DNA from: Actinomycetota bacterium
GTDB taxonomy: Bacteria > Actinomycetota > Thermoleophilia > BMS3ABIN01
Assembly: GCA_016235065.1 (NCBI GenBank)
Contig: JACRMB010000007.1
Span: forward strand, 163,020 to 227,019
Direction of reading: 5' to 3'
Length of the DNA stretch: 64,000 nucleotides
Shown piece by piece: positions 10,245 through 18,211 of this stretch (position 1 is the stretch's first letter; the number at the start of each line of letters is the position of its first letter). Both the position numbers and the translations under genes were made by a program. The notes beneath the pieces were generated by a model. That model searched no databases. It saw nothing but the letters and a program-made list of their open reading frames with translations, and had not been told where the DNA came from.

Positions 10245-11342
10245 CTAGACGTTGAATCTGAAGTTGACGATATCGCCGTCGGCGAACTCGTAGTCCTTGC
10301 CCTCCAGCCGCAGCGTCCCCAGCTCTTTGGCTTTCGCCATGGTGCCGGCGGCGATGAAATCCTCGTAGCTGATGGTCTCGGCCCGGATGAAACCCCGCTC
10401 TATGTCTGAATGGATCTTGCCCGCCGCCTTGACCGCGTGGGTGCCCTTGCGGATGGTCCAGGCCCGGACCTCGTCCTCGCCCACAGTGAAGAACGAGATC
10501 AGGCCGAGCAACTCGTAGGCTTCGCTGATCACCCGGTTCATCGCCGGCTCGGCGATGCCCAGGTCTTCGAGGAAGACGGCAGCTTCTTCCGGCTCCAGCC
10601 GCGATATCTCCATATCGATCTCGGCCGGCAGCGAGAAGACGAGGGCGTCCTTGCCGGCATAGAACTTTTTCAGCGCGTCGATCTGCGCATAGGTCTTCTT
10701 GCTCGAGATCTCGTCCTCTGCCGTGTTCAGCACGACCAGCTCTGGTTTGAGCGAGGCGAACATCAGCGAGCCGATGGCTTCGCGTTCCTTTTCCGTGAGG
10801 GAGAGGTTTCGCAGAGGCTTTTCTTCCTCGAGTAGCGCCAGGCACTTCTGCAGCACGTCGCGCTCCGGCTCCAGGCCGTCGCCGATGCCTTTCTTCATGG
10901 AGTTGGCGATGCGTTCGAGCCGGGTTTCCACAAGCTCCAGGTCGTGGAAGACCAGCTCCAGCTCCATGGCGGCGGCGTCGCGGGCGGGGTCGACCTCGCC
11001 GTCAGGGTGGACCACGCTGTCGTCCTCGAAGGCGCGGACCACGTGGATGACCGCGTCACATTCCCAGAGTTCGTTGAAGACGGCCGTCTTCTGCTTGCTG
11101 CCCGAGATCCCCCGGGAGAATCCGGTGATATCGACGCACTGGACATCCGCGAAAATGGTCTTTTTTGGTTTGAACATCTCCGAAAGCCGGTCGATTCGCT
11201 GGTCGGGCACCTTGATGACGCCGACGTGATGGTCTGTTCCCAGAGGATTGGGATAGGCGGCTGTTTCCAGCTCCTGCCTTGTGAGAGCGTTGAACACGGT
11301 TGTCTTGCCCGCGTTCGGCAGCCCGATGATGCCCAGCTTCAT
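10245..11342 (-). CDS. ychF: Redox-regulated ATPase YchF (Obg family)
   Basis: A 365-residue P-loop protein of the OLA1/YchF family. The G1 motif GLPNAGKTT is at residues 6-14. The nucleotide-specificity motif reads NTAE instead of NKxD, the hallmark of the ATP-binding YchF branch. A coiled-coil insertion and a C-terminal TGS domain (ISFFTVGEDEVRAWTIRKGT...) follow. It associates with ribosomes in characterised species. The start is ATG 11342 with a GAGGAAGG ribosome binding site; an upstream in-frame start at 11384 would add 14 unconserved residues. Confidence 0.95.
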   Translation of the reverse strand: MKLGIIGLPNAGKTTVFNALTRQELETAAYPNPLGTDHHVGVIKVPDQRIDRLSEMFKPKKTIFADVQCVDITGFSRGISGSKQKTAVFNELWECDAVIHVVRAFEDDSVVHPDGEVDPARDAAAMELELVFHDLELVETRLERIANSMKKGIGDGLEPERDVLQKCLALLEEEKPLRNLSLTEKEREAIGSLMFASLKPELVVLNTAEDEISSKKTYAQIDALKKFYAGKDALVFSLPAEIDMEISRLEPEEAAVFLEDLGIAEPAMNRVISEAYELLGLISFFTVGEDEVRAWTIRKGTHAVKAAGKIHSDIERGFIRAETISYEDFIAAGTMAKAKELGTLRLEGKDYEFADGDIVNFRFNV

Positions 11343-11456
11343 CTTTCGGCCTTCCTCGAATTGATGGAAGAAGTATCTTAGCATGACTCGGCGTCAGAGC
11401 CGGAAAAACGGGTATTTAAAAGGAGGAAGTAAATATTAACGATAGCTGTTGGGCAG

Positions 11457-14243
11457 ATGACTATGCATCCGGGCGGAACCGGCGGAATCGCCGGAAGAAT
11501 TGAATATTCCCGGGGTCGTCTTCGCGGACGATCCGGGTCAGGCAGGGCGGTCATGCTGGCAGCAGCGATCCTGCTGTCAGTTTTGGCCGCATTGATCTAC
11601 CTGACATGCGAGGACACCGCCAGCGCCGACACCATCATAACCAGGATTTCGACCAGCTCCGCCGGGGCGCAGTCCAACGGTCCCAGCCATGACGCTTCGG
11701 TTTCCGCGGACGGCCGCTATGTCGTCTTCAGCTCCCTTGCCGGCAACCTGGTGACCGGCGACACCAACGGCGTCAGCGATATCTTCCTCAAGGATACCCT
11801 GACGGGAACCACGACGCGTGTATCCACCGACTCGGGCAGCGGCCAGGCCAACGGACAGAGCCTGTTCCCGGCGATCTCCGCCGACGGCCGCTACGTCGCC
11901 TTCGAGTCTGACGCTACCGGCCTCGTGGCCGGAGACTCCAACAGTGCCAGGGACATATTCCGCAAGGATACCCAGACCGGCGCGACGGTGAAGATCTCAA
12001 CCGATACTGCCGGCACTGCGCAGGGAAACGGCGCCAGTGAGATCGCGGCCATATCGAGCAACGGCAGCCGCGTGGTCTTCCGGTCGGATGCGTCCAACCT
12101 GGTGGCGAGCGATACGAACGGTACCACGGACATCTTCCTGCGCGATACCGGAGCGGGAACGACCGCGCTGGTATCCACCGACACGGCTGGCGCTGAGGCC
12201 AACGGCCAGAGCGGACATACCTACGGCCCGGCGATCTCAGGCGACGGCCGCTTTGTCGCTTTTGAATCAGCTGCCACTAACCTGGTCACCGGCGATACGA
12301 ACAGCTTCAGGGACATATTCCTTAGAGACACACAACTCAATACCACGACTCGCGTGTCTGTCAATACCACTGAACTGCAGGCGGCCGGTGGCGATAGCCT
12401 GTTCCCCTCGCTGTCGAGCGATGGCCGCTACATCGCCTTCAGGTCGGAAGCAGTCAACCTTTCAGCGGATGCAGACACGAACGCCGGCATCAACACCGGT
12501 TCCGATATCTTCGTCCGTGATACCCAGCTGGGAGTGACCAACCGGGTGTCGACAGGACCGGCGGGCGAGCAGGCCAACAACGCCAGCTGGGATCCGGCGA
12601 TCTCGCCCGATGGCAACTACGTCTCCTTCAGCTCCGATGCCACCAACCTGGCGCCGGCTGCGACACTCGGGGTCTTTCAGGTCTTCGTCAAGAACGTCCA
12701 GAGCGGCGCGGTCGTGCTGGTTTCGGCCGACGGCGCCGGCAATGAAGGCAACAACTGGAGCCTGGGGCCGGCACTTTCAGATGGTGGCCGCTTCGTCGTC
12801 TTCGAATCCATAGCCTCCAACCTTGTTGGCGGGGATACCAATCTCGTAGAGGACATCTTCATAGTCGACACCGGCATGGCCCGGAACGGTGGCACCAATT
12901 ATTTTTGGACCTGGTATGACAACCTCGGCGGGCAGAACTGGGTCCTGATGTCGAACCCGGACTCCGCTGCCGCAGATCTGAACTACGACCTGGCCATCGG
13001 CGGCACGGTGCGGCCGCTGGGTTCTCTGGGTGGCACGCCCGGCCAGGTGCAGCCGGGGCAGACTCTCTACGCCCAGTATCCGTTTCTCCTGGGTGGGCCC
13101 GTAGATGTGGGGACCGTGGAAGCCTCAGGCGGCCTCACCAGCCAGCGCATCCTCTGGCCGTCTGGCGGCGATTCGCTGGAAGAGGTGCTGGGCACTGAGG
13201 CGACGAAACTCTCCAGCCATTTCTACTGGACCTGGTATGACCAGCAAACAACCGGCTTTATCAACTGGGTGATGATATCCAATCCGGTGAACGGCACGCC
13301 GGTCTATTATGAGATCAGGGTCGCAGGCGCGATCCCTGCCGCTTCCGGGGCCACCGGCATAATCAAACCTGGCCTGAACGCCACGCCGTTCTTCCCCGGG
13401 CTTCAGGGCGGCCCGGTGGAAGTCTACGCATGGATATCCGAGACAGACCCTTCAGGGACGGTACAGCTGAAGGCCCAGCCGGCGCCGGTGATAGCCTCCC
13501 AGCGGGTGCTGTCAGGCGGCGGGCCCGCGTTCAACGAGGTGCCGGGTATCCCCGTGACCGAACTCTCCGGCGACTACCTCTGGACCTGGTATGACAATCA
13601 CAGCGATGGGGCGCAGAACTGGATCATGATCGCCAACCCCGGCGATACTGGAACCAACCCTGGTCAGGCCGCTATGCATTACGAGATCTGGATAGGCGGC
13701 GCCATGGTCCAGAATGACACCACCGGCGGTGGCACCATCCCGGCCGGCGGCTTCATCTTCCCGACTTTCGGCGCGCCGGATGTCGCCGAAGCCGACGGGC
13801 CTGTACGGGTCAAGACATTCGCGGATGCCGGCCACACAACAGCAATGCCGGCCGTCGCTTCCCAGCGGGTGCTGTGGGGGCCTTCGTTCGAGGAGGTTCC
13901 CGGTCAAAGATTCTCTGCCCTGGCTTCGACCTGGCACTGGACCTGGTACGACCAGTCGGCCGCCGGCGTCGGTAACTGGGTGATGGTGGCGAAGCCCGAC
14001 CCGCTCGACGCCACGCCGGTCTATTACAAGGTGCTCGTCGGCGGTGTGGTACAGCAGCCGTGCACCCAGATTCCTCCCTCGGGCAGGGATATACCCGCAT
14101 TCCCGGGAGAGATCGGCGGCCCGGTCGAGGTCAAAGGCTATCTCGACAGCGGCTGTACGACTACGCCGGCTAGCGTGATGGCCTCCCAGCGGGTGCTCTG
14201 GAAGGGATACTTCAACGAGACCCTGGGAACGGTCATCCCCTGA
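11457..14243 (+). CDS. Secreted protein: seven-bladed TolB-like propeller plus four WTWYD repeats
   Basis: A 928-residue exported protein. A signal sequence (about residues 33-59) ends in ASA. From about residue 70 to 475 there are seven repeats of the form (A/S)(I/V)S.DGR(Y/F)V.F.S.A.NLV..DTN...DIF..DT..G.T..VS, which would close a seven-bladed beta propeller. The C-terminal half has four repeats starting near bases 12904, 13226, 13578 and 13938, each with WTWYD, an NW(V/I)(L/M)(M/I) turn, a Gly-rich strand pair and ASQR(V/I)L followed by a (F/L)(N/E)E(V/T).G element. No enzymatic residues or cell-wall anchor are visible. The start is ATG 11457 or 11463; AGGAGGAAG is ~25 bases upstream. Confidence 0.85.
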   Translation: MTMHPGGTGGIAGRIEYSRGRLRGRSGSGRAVMLAAAILLSVLAALIYLTCEDTASADTIITRISTSSAGAQSNGPSHDASVSADGRYVVFSSLAGNLVTGDTNGVSDIFLKDTLTGTTTRVSTDSGSGQANGQSLFPAISADGRYVAFESDATGLVAGDSNSARDIFRKDTQTGATVKISTDTAGTAQGNGASEIAAISSNGSRVVFRSDASNLVASDTNGTTDIFLRDTGAGTTALVSTDTAGAEANGQSGHTYGPAISGDGRFVAFESAATNLVTGDTNSFRDIFLRDTQLNTTTRVSVNTTELQAAGGDSLFPSLSSDGRYIAFRSEAVNLSADADTNAGINTGSDIFVRDTQLGVTNRVSTGPAGEQANNASWDPAISPDGNYVSFSSDATNLAPAATLGVFQVFVKNVQSGAVVLVSADGAGNEGNNWSLGPALSDGGRFVVFESIASNLVGGDTNLVEDIFIVDTGMARNGGTNYFWTWYDNLGGQNWVLMSNPDSAAADLNYDLAIGGTVRPLGSLGGTPGQVQPGQTLYAQYPFLLGGPVDVGTVEASGGLTSQRILWPSGGDSLEEVLGTEATKLSSHFYWTWYDQQTTGFINWVMISNPVNGTPVYYEIRVAGAIPAASGATGIIKPGLNATPFFPGLQGGPVEVYAWISETDPSGTVQLKAQPAPVIASQRVLSGGGPAFNEVPGIPVTELSGDYLWTWYDNHSDGAQNWIMIANPGDTGTNPGQAAMHYEIWIGGAMVQNDTTGGGTIPAGGFIFPTFGAPDVAEADGPVRVKTFADAGHTTAMPAVASQRVLWGPSFEEVPGQRFSALASTWHWTWYDQSAAGVGNWVMVAKPDPLDATPVYYKVLVGGVVQQPCTQIPPSGRDIPAFPGEIGGPVEVKGYLDSGCTTTPASVMASQRVLWKGYFNETLGTVIP

Positions 14244-14273
14244 GTGGGTTTGGGCGCCTGCTGACTGAATCCC

Positions 14274-14302
14274 TTGAGCAGCCATCCCCGGCAGGATAGA
14301 AT
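14274..14302 (+). promoter_or_regulatory. Probable sigma-70-type promoter for purD
   Basis: TTGAGC at 14274-14279 and TAGAAT at 14297-14302 are separated by 17 bases, close to the housekeeping consensus. Transcription would start ~35 bases before the purD start codon, leaving a short leader with an AAAGGAG ribosome binding site. Based on sequence resemblance only. Confidence 0.55.
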
Positions 14303-14342
14303 AGCTGCCGGTATCTGAGCAACATCCCAAAGGAGTTTTTCC

Positions 14343-15620
14343 TTGAAAGTACTTGTGATCGGGTCAGGAGGCAGGGAGCATGCCATCGTCAGGAAAGTGG
14401 TGGCCAGCCCTCTCGTGGACGAGGTCCACTGCGCTCCCGGCAACGCCGGCATCTCCCGCCAGGCGGTCTGCCATTCCATCGCCGATTCTGACATCCCCGG
14501 GATCCTCGGTCTGGCCAAGCAGCTCGAGCCTGGCCTGGTCGTGATCGGCCCGGAAGCGCCGCTCTGCGCCGGTCTTGGCGACATCCTGCGGGATGAGGGA
14601 TTCAAAGTCTTCGGGCCGGGGCGCGAGGCGGCCAAGTTAGAAGGAAGCAAGGCTTTTGCCAAGGAAGTCATGATAGCGGCGGGTGTGCCAACTGCTGACT
14701 ACGAGCGTTTCGTCGAGTACCAGGTGGCCATGACCCACCTTTCCGCCATAACCTATCCGGTTGTCGTCAAGGCCAACGGGCTTGCCGCAGGCAAGGGCGT
14801 CATCATCGCCGAAGCCATGGAGGAAGCCGAGGACGCCCTCAAGACCTGTTTCATCGACCGCTCATTCGGCGACGCCGGCCTGGACGTGCTGGTGGAGGAA
14901 TGCCTCGTCGGCCACGAATGCTCGGTCCTGGCCCTTTGCGACGGCGAGACCATCCTGCCGCTGGAACCGGCGCAGGATTACAAACGTATCTATGACGGCG
15001 ACAGCGGCCCCAACACCGGCGGCATGGGTTGCTACAGCCCGGTGCCGCGGGTTCCTTCCCAGCTCGTGGATGAGATCATCGAGATGGTTCACCGGCCGAC
15101 AGTGGCCGAGCTGGCCCGCCGTGGCATCGAGTTCAGGGGAGTGCTCTACGCCGGCCTGATGCTGACCCCGGACGGCCCCAGAGTGCTCGAGTTCAACACC
15201 CGCTTCGGCGATCCCGAGACCCAGGCGATCCTGCCGCGGCTGGAGAACGATCTGGTGGAGCTGATGATCGCCTGTGCCGACGGCACCCTCTCGGAACATA
15301 GCCTCAATTGGAAGGAAGAGCGCTGCGTTAGCGTGATCATGGCTTCCGCCGGTTACCCGCTCTCTTCGAGCAAGGGTGATGTGATCAGCGGTCTCGATCT
15401 CGACGGCGGACTGCCGGGAGTCGAGGTCTTCCATGCCGGCACCGACGAGGAGGAAGGCCGCTTCTTCACCAATGGCGGCCGGGTGCTGGCGATAAGCGCC
15501 CTCGACCACACGTTCAGCGGCGCCAGGGCGAAAGCTTACGAGGCGGTCGGCAAGGTCCGGTTTGACGGGATGCAGTACCGGCGTGACATAGCCGCGGAAC
15601 CGGCTCGCGGGGAAGGCTGA
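14343..15620 (+). CDS. purD: Phosphoribosylamine-glycine ligase
   Basis: A 425-residue ATP-grasp enzyme catalysing the second step of purine synthesis, coupling phosphoribosylamine to glycine. The start (KVLVIGSGGREHAIV), the ATP-grasp lysine segment (YPVVVKANGLAAGKGV) and the signature RFGDPETQAILPRL are present. The start codon is TTG 14343, preceded by AAAGGAG; the encoded N-terminus aligns with the family from this point. A probable promoter lies just upstream. purE follows after 83 bases. Confidence 0.97.
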   Translation: MKVLVIGSGGREHAIVRKVVASPLVDEVHCAPGNAGISRQAVCHSIADSDIPGILGLAKQLEPGLVVIGPEAPLCAGLGDILRDEGFKVFGPGREAAKLEGSKAFAKEVMIAAGVPTADYERFVEYQVAMTHLSAITYPVVVKANGLAAGKGVIIAEAMEEAEDALKTCFIDRSFGDAGLDVLVEECLVGHECSVLALCDGETILPLEPAQDYKRIYDGDSGPNTGGMGCYSPVPRVPSQLVDEIIEMVHRPTVAELARRGIEFRGVLYAGLMLTPDGPRVLEFNTRFGDPETQAILPRLENDLVELMIACADGTLSEHSLNWKEERCVSVIMASAGYPLSSSKGDVISGLDLDGGLPGVEVFHAGTDEEEGRFFTNGGRVLAISALDHTFSGARAKAYEAVGKVRFDGMQYRRDIAAEPARGEG

Positions 15621-15703
15621 TCTGCAGGAAGCGGCAGCTCGCGGAAGACCGATCTTTATAACCAGCGCCTGGAGCCAGGGATAAACCTCAAAGGAGGACT
15701 CAG

Positions 15704-16156
15704 ATGCCAGACACGTGTGAAGAGCTTGAGCCCATGCTGAAGGAGATGGATTTCGGGGCGGTCCTGGTGGGAGTGGTCATGGGCAGCGAGTCCGACCGCG
15801 AGGTCATGCAGGCCGCCGTCGACGAGCTGGTCCGCTGCGGCATCCCCCACGAAGTCAACGTCATCAGTGCCCATCGCGACCCCAGGAAGCTGGCCGCATA
15901 TGCCGAAGGTGCGGCGGGCCGCGGACTCAAGATAATCATCGCCGGCGCCGGCAAGGCGGCGGCCCTCCCCGGGGTGGTCGCTTCCATGACCAGCCTCCCG
16001 GTCATCGGCGTGCCCATCCAGACGAAAGACCTGGGCGGCCTTGATTCGCTGCTCTCCATCGTGCAGATGCCTCCGGGCGTTCCCGTCGCCTGTATGGCCA
16101 TCAACGGCGCCAAGAACGCGGCGGTGATGGCGGCGCGGATACTGGCGGTGGTCTGA
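15704..16156 (+). CDS. purE: PurE-type 5-(carboxyamino)imidazole ribonucleotide mutase / AIR carboxylase
   Basis: A 150-residue PurE. The nucleotide-binding motif MGSESD (residues 26-31), the SAHRDP segment with its active-site His (55-60) and SLLSIVQMPPGVPV are present. Two features differ from common class I enzymes: the usual AAHLPG is AAALPG (Ala at 87), and the end reads GAKNAAVMAARIL rather than the usual GAANAALLA. No purK gene occurs in the window. The enzyme may use carboxyaminoimidazole ribonucleotide made by a distant PurK, or may carboxylate AIR directly; sequence alone does not decide. The ATG at 15704 has a strong AAAGGAGG site. Confidence 0.9.
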   Translation: MPDTCEELEPMLKEMDFGAVLVGVVMGSESDREVMQAAVDELVRCGIPHEVNVISAHRDPRKLAAYAEGAAGRGLKIIIAGAGKAAALPGVVASMTSLPVIGVPIQTKDLGGLDSLLSIVQMPPGVPVACMAINGAKNAAVMAARILAVV

Positions 16157-16328
16157 CGAAGACGGCGTTCGAGGTGTGAGGACGCAGTTACTTCTCCGGA
16201 CCGATTCGTTTTCCCATAATCGGGAATCTACTTTATAAGGTGATTCTCATCGATGTTCCGTCGCAGCCCGGACCAGCGGTGGGAGATATCACGCGGTCAA
16301 CTGGAATCGGGAAAACGAGGGTACCGGC

Positions 16329-16718
16329 ATGAAACAGAAGATCAAAAAGACCGAGGCGGAATGGCGGCAACAGCTCACGCCCGAGCAGTATCGGGTGTGC
16401 CGGGAGAAAGGAACGGAGACGCCGCACACCGGCGACTGTTCGATTCCCGCCAGGGAAGGCATCTACCGTTGCGTCTGTTGCGGCAATGAGCTCTTCGATG
16501 TCAGGAACAAATTCGTGTCCGGGACAGGCTGGCCCAGCTTCTGGGAGCCGGCATCCGAGGATGCCGTCGAATATGAGACCGACACCAGCCATGGCATGAA
16601 GCGGGTCGAGGTGAAGTGCGCCGTCTGCGACGCACACCTTGGTCATGTGTTCGAGGATGGGCCGCTGCCGACCGGCAAGCGATTCTGTATCAACTCTGTG
16701 GCGCTTGAAAAGGCGTAG
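16329..16718 (+). CDS. msrB: Peptide-methionine (R)-S-oxide reductase
   Basis: A 129-residue MsrB. It has two zinc-binding CxxC pairs (CVCCGNELF and CAVCDAHLGH), the substrate segment GTGWPSFW and the catalytic Cys in RFCINSVAL. It reduces the R epimer of oxidised methionine. A near-neighbour msrA on the opposite strand (convergent, 90 bases apart) covers the S epimer, so the pair makes a complete methionine-repair set. ATG 16329 is consistent with the family's N-terminus. Confidence 0.95.
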   Translation: MKQKIKKTEAEWRQQLTPEQYRVCREKGTETPHTGDCSIPAREGIYRCVCCGNELFDVRNKFVSGTGWPSFWEPASEDAVEYETDTSHGMKRVEVKCAVCDAHLGHVFEDGPLPTGKRFCINSVALEKA

Positions 16719-16807
16719 CCCGGCGGCGCCAGTCGCAGGTGTGTGCTCGGCTGGTTCAAGGCACCGGATCAGTCTGGCCGGCTCATGCCGGCCGGGTGGG
16801 CACCGGC

Positions 16808-17281
16808 TCAGCTGCAGCTGAATCCGCCGTGTTTTTCGTTGTAGCGCTGGTGGTATTCCTCGGCACGGTAAAAGGCTCCTGCGGGGACGATCTCGGTGAC
16901 GATCGGCCTGCCGAAACGGCCGCTGCCTTCCTGCCTGGCCAGTGAATCGCGGGCGGCCTGCTCCTGTGCCGCATCAAAGAAAAAAACTGCCGAACGGTAC
17001 TGGCTGCCGCGGTCAGGACCCTGCTGGTCCCTGGTGGTCGGATCGTGTATCTCCCAAAAATGGTCCAGCAGCCTCTCGTAGGTGACCCGTGATGGATCGT
17101 ATTCGACCAGCACGACTTCGGCGTGCCCGGAGCGGCCGGTGCAGACATCCTCGTAGGTGGGATCGTTCAGGCTGCCGCCGGAATAACCAGCGGTGGCGTC
17201 CACGACGCCCTCAATCCGGCGGAACGTCGATTCCACGCCCCAGAAGCAGCCGGCGCCGAACATGGCTTTTTTGGTTGACAT
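16808..17281 (-). CDS. msrA: Peptide-methionine (S)-S-oxide reductase
   Basis: A 157-residue MsrA with the catalytic motif GAGCFWGVE (Cys encoded by a normal codon, not TGA). It also has GYSGG, the substrate loop [14 protein letters not shown], the EIHDPTT segment and a C-terminal CS that could hold the resolving cysteine. ATG 17281 has an AGGAG ribosome binding site 9 bases upstream; an in-frame start at 17308 would add unconserved residues. It is convergent with msrB. Confidence 0.95.
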   Translation of the reverse strand: MSTKKAMFGAGCFWGVESTFRRIEGVVDATAGYSGGSLNDPTYEDVCTGRSGHAEVVLVEYDPSRVTYERLLDHFWEIHDPTTRDQQGPDRGSQYRSAVFFFDAAQEQAARDSLARQEGSGRFGRPIVTEIVPAGAFYRAEEYHQRYNEKHGGFSCS

Positions 17282-17461
17282 GATATCTCTCCTGAAGTTA
17301 TCAGCCATCCGTGGCCTGACGGCGGGTGGATGGCCTCGATAGACGATCCCTCGCGCCCTGTCATTTTTTTAGTTTCATGCTGGAAGCACTGGTTTATATA
17401 TACCCTTAAACCGTGGTCCTGAGCATGAGTCCCGGGATTCCGGGCCTGCGTCAAACCGCTG

Positions 17462-18028
17462 TCAACGATCAGGGGAAAGTATTCTTTCGATGAAGTCTTC
17501 GCGGATGCCGGGTTCGCGCAGCCGGTCCTCACTGACCGCCGGCAATGTGGGATTGGCGGCTATGAAAGCGCCGGCCCAGATTCCCGGACCGAGGCGATCC
17601 TGTGCTCCCTGCGTGCTTTGGACCCCCACCTGCATGCCGCAACTCGGCGAGCGGCTCTTGAAGATAAAGCCTCGGAGGTTCTCCCGGGCAAGCTCCGGCA
17701 GGCGCCGCCGGATCCAGTCGAGCATCTGGCCGGTATGGTCGATCCCGGTCTGTGCCGTCACCAGGCGCGGGCTTCCCGGTGTCCCCGTGAGCGGCGGCTC
17801 TTCTGCCGCGACCATCAACTGCATGGGCTCACGAGGGACTCCCAGACCGGCTTCCACCTCGGGGCAGACCGGCACCCATTCGACCAGGAAGCCCTGCTTC
17901 TCTAACTGGGAGCCCAGTGTCTCCATCAGGAAATCGTCCCTTTTGTGCCCGCCGTCATAGCGGACTTCTTCGCCCAGGAGGCAGGCGCTGATGCCCAGCT
18001 TGATAGTTTTCCATGATGCATTTCCCAT
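17462..18028 (-). CDS. DUF523 / TudS-type thiouracil desulfidase family protein
   Basis: A 188-residue protein with the DUF523 signatures: ISACLLGEEVRYDGG at residues ~13-27, PVCPEVEAGLGVPREPMQL and KSRSPSCG near residue 125. The three conserved cysteines (CLLG, VCPE, SCG) correspond to the ligands of the [4Fe-4S] cluster shown in characterised TudS desulfidases. A role in removing sulfur from thiolated bases would fit its position among purine genes, but the link is inference. The start at 18028 gives the full domain. Confidence 0.82.
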   Translation of the reverse strand: MGNASWKTIKLGISACLLGEEVRYDGGHKRDDFLMETLGSQLEKQGFLVEWVPVCPEVEAGLGVPREPMQLMVAAEEPPLTGTPGSPRLVTAQTGIDHTGQMLDWIRRRLPELARENLRGFIFKSRSPSCGMQVGVQSTQGAQDRLGPGIWAGAFIAANPTLPAVSEDRLREPGIREDFIERILSPDR

Positions 18029-18153
18029 AATGTGATTTTAACAGCAGCCGGAGCAGGTCGCCCATTTGCGGAGATGTCAGGCGGATGCGTTCCCGGGGTG
18101 GAAACTGACGCCCGTTCGTTAAATAATAAGGCTTGTTGGGATCGGCTGCTTTT

Positions 18154-18198
18154 GTAACCTGTCCCTTTAATTATGAGATAAGTAATGTGTCCCCCTGG
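18154..18198 (+). repeat. AAGTAATGTGTCCC repeat, copy 3 (upstream of purB)
   Basis: A diverged half-unit (GTAACCTGTCCC at 18154) is followed by AAGTAATGTGTCCCC at 18180, again with a 28-base offset between corresponding G residues. The copy ends 13 bases before the TTG start of purB, just upstream of its GGAGG site. Confidence 0.82.
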
Positions 18199-18211
18199 TT
18201 TTGGAGGTTTT

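Noticed and set aside
14244..14342. Purine riboswitch in front of purD
   Set aside because: The leader after the probable promoter is only ~30 bases, too short for any known purine aptamer, and no conserved core is seen there or before purE and purB.
16808..17281. Selenocysteine in MsrA
   Set aside because: Some MsrA proteins carry Sec at the catalytic position, but here the GAGCFWG cysteine is encoded by a normal Cys codon.
17386..17411. GGTTTA...TAAACC inverted repeat upstream of msrA as an operator
   Set aside because: Arms are only six bases and AT-rich; no second copy or regulator gene supports it.
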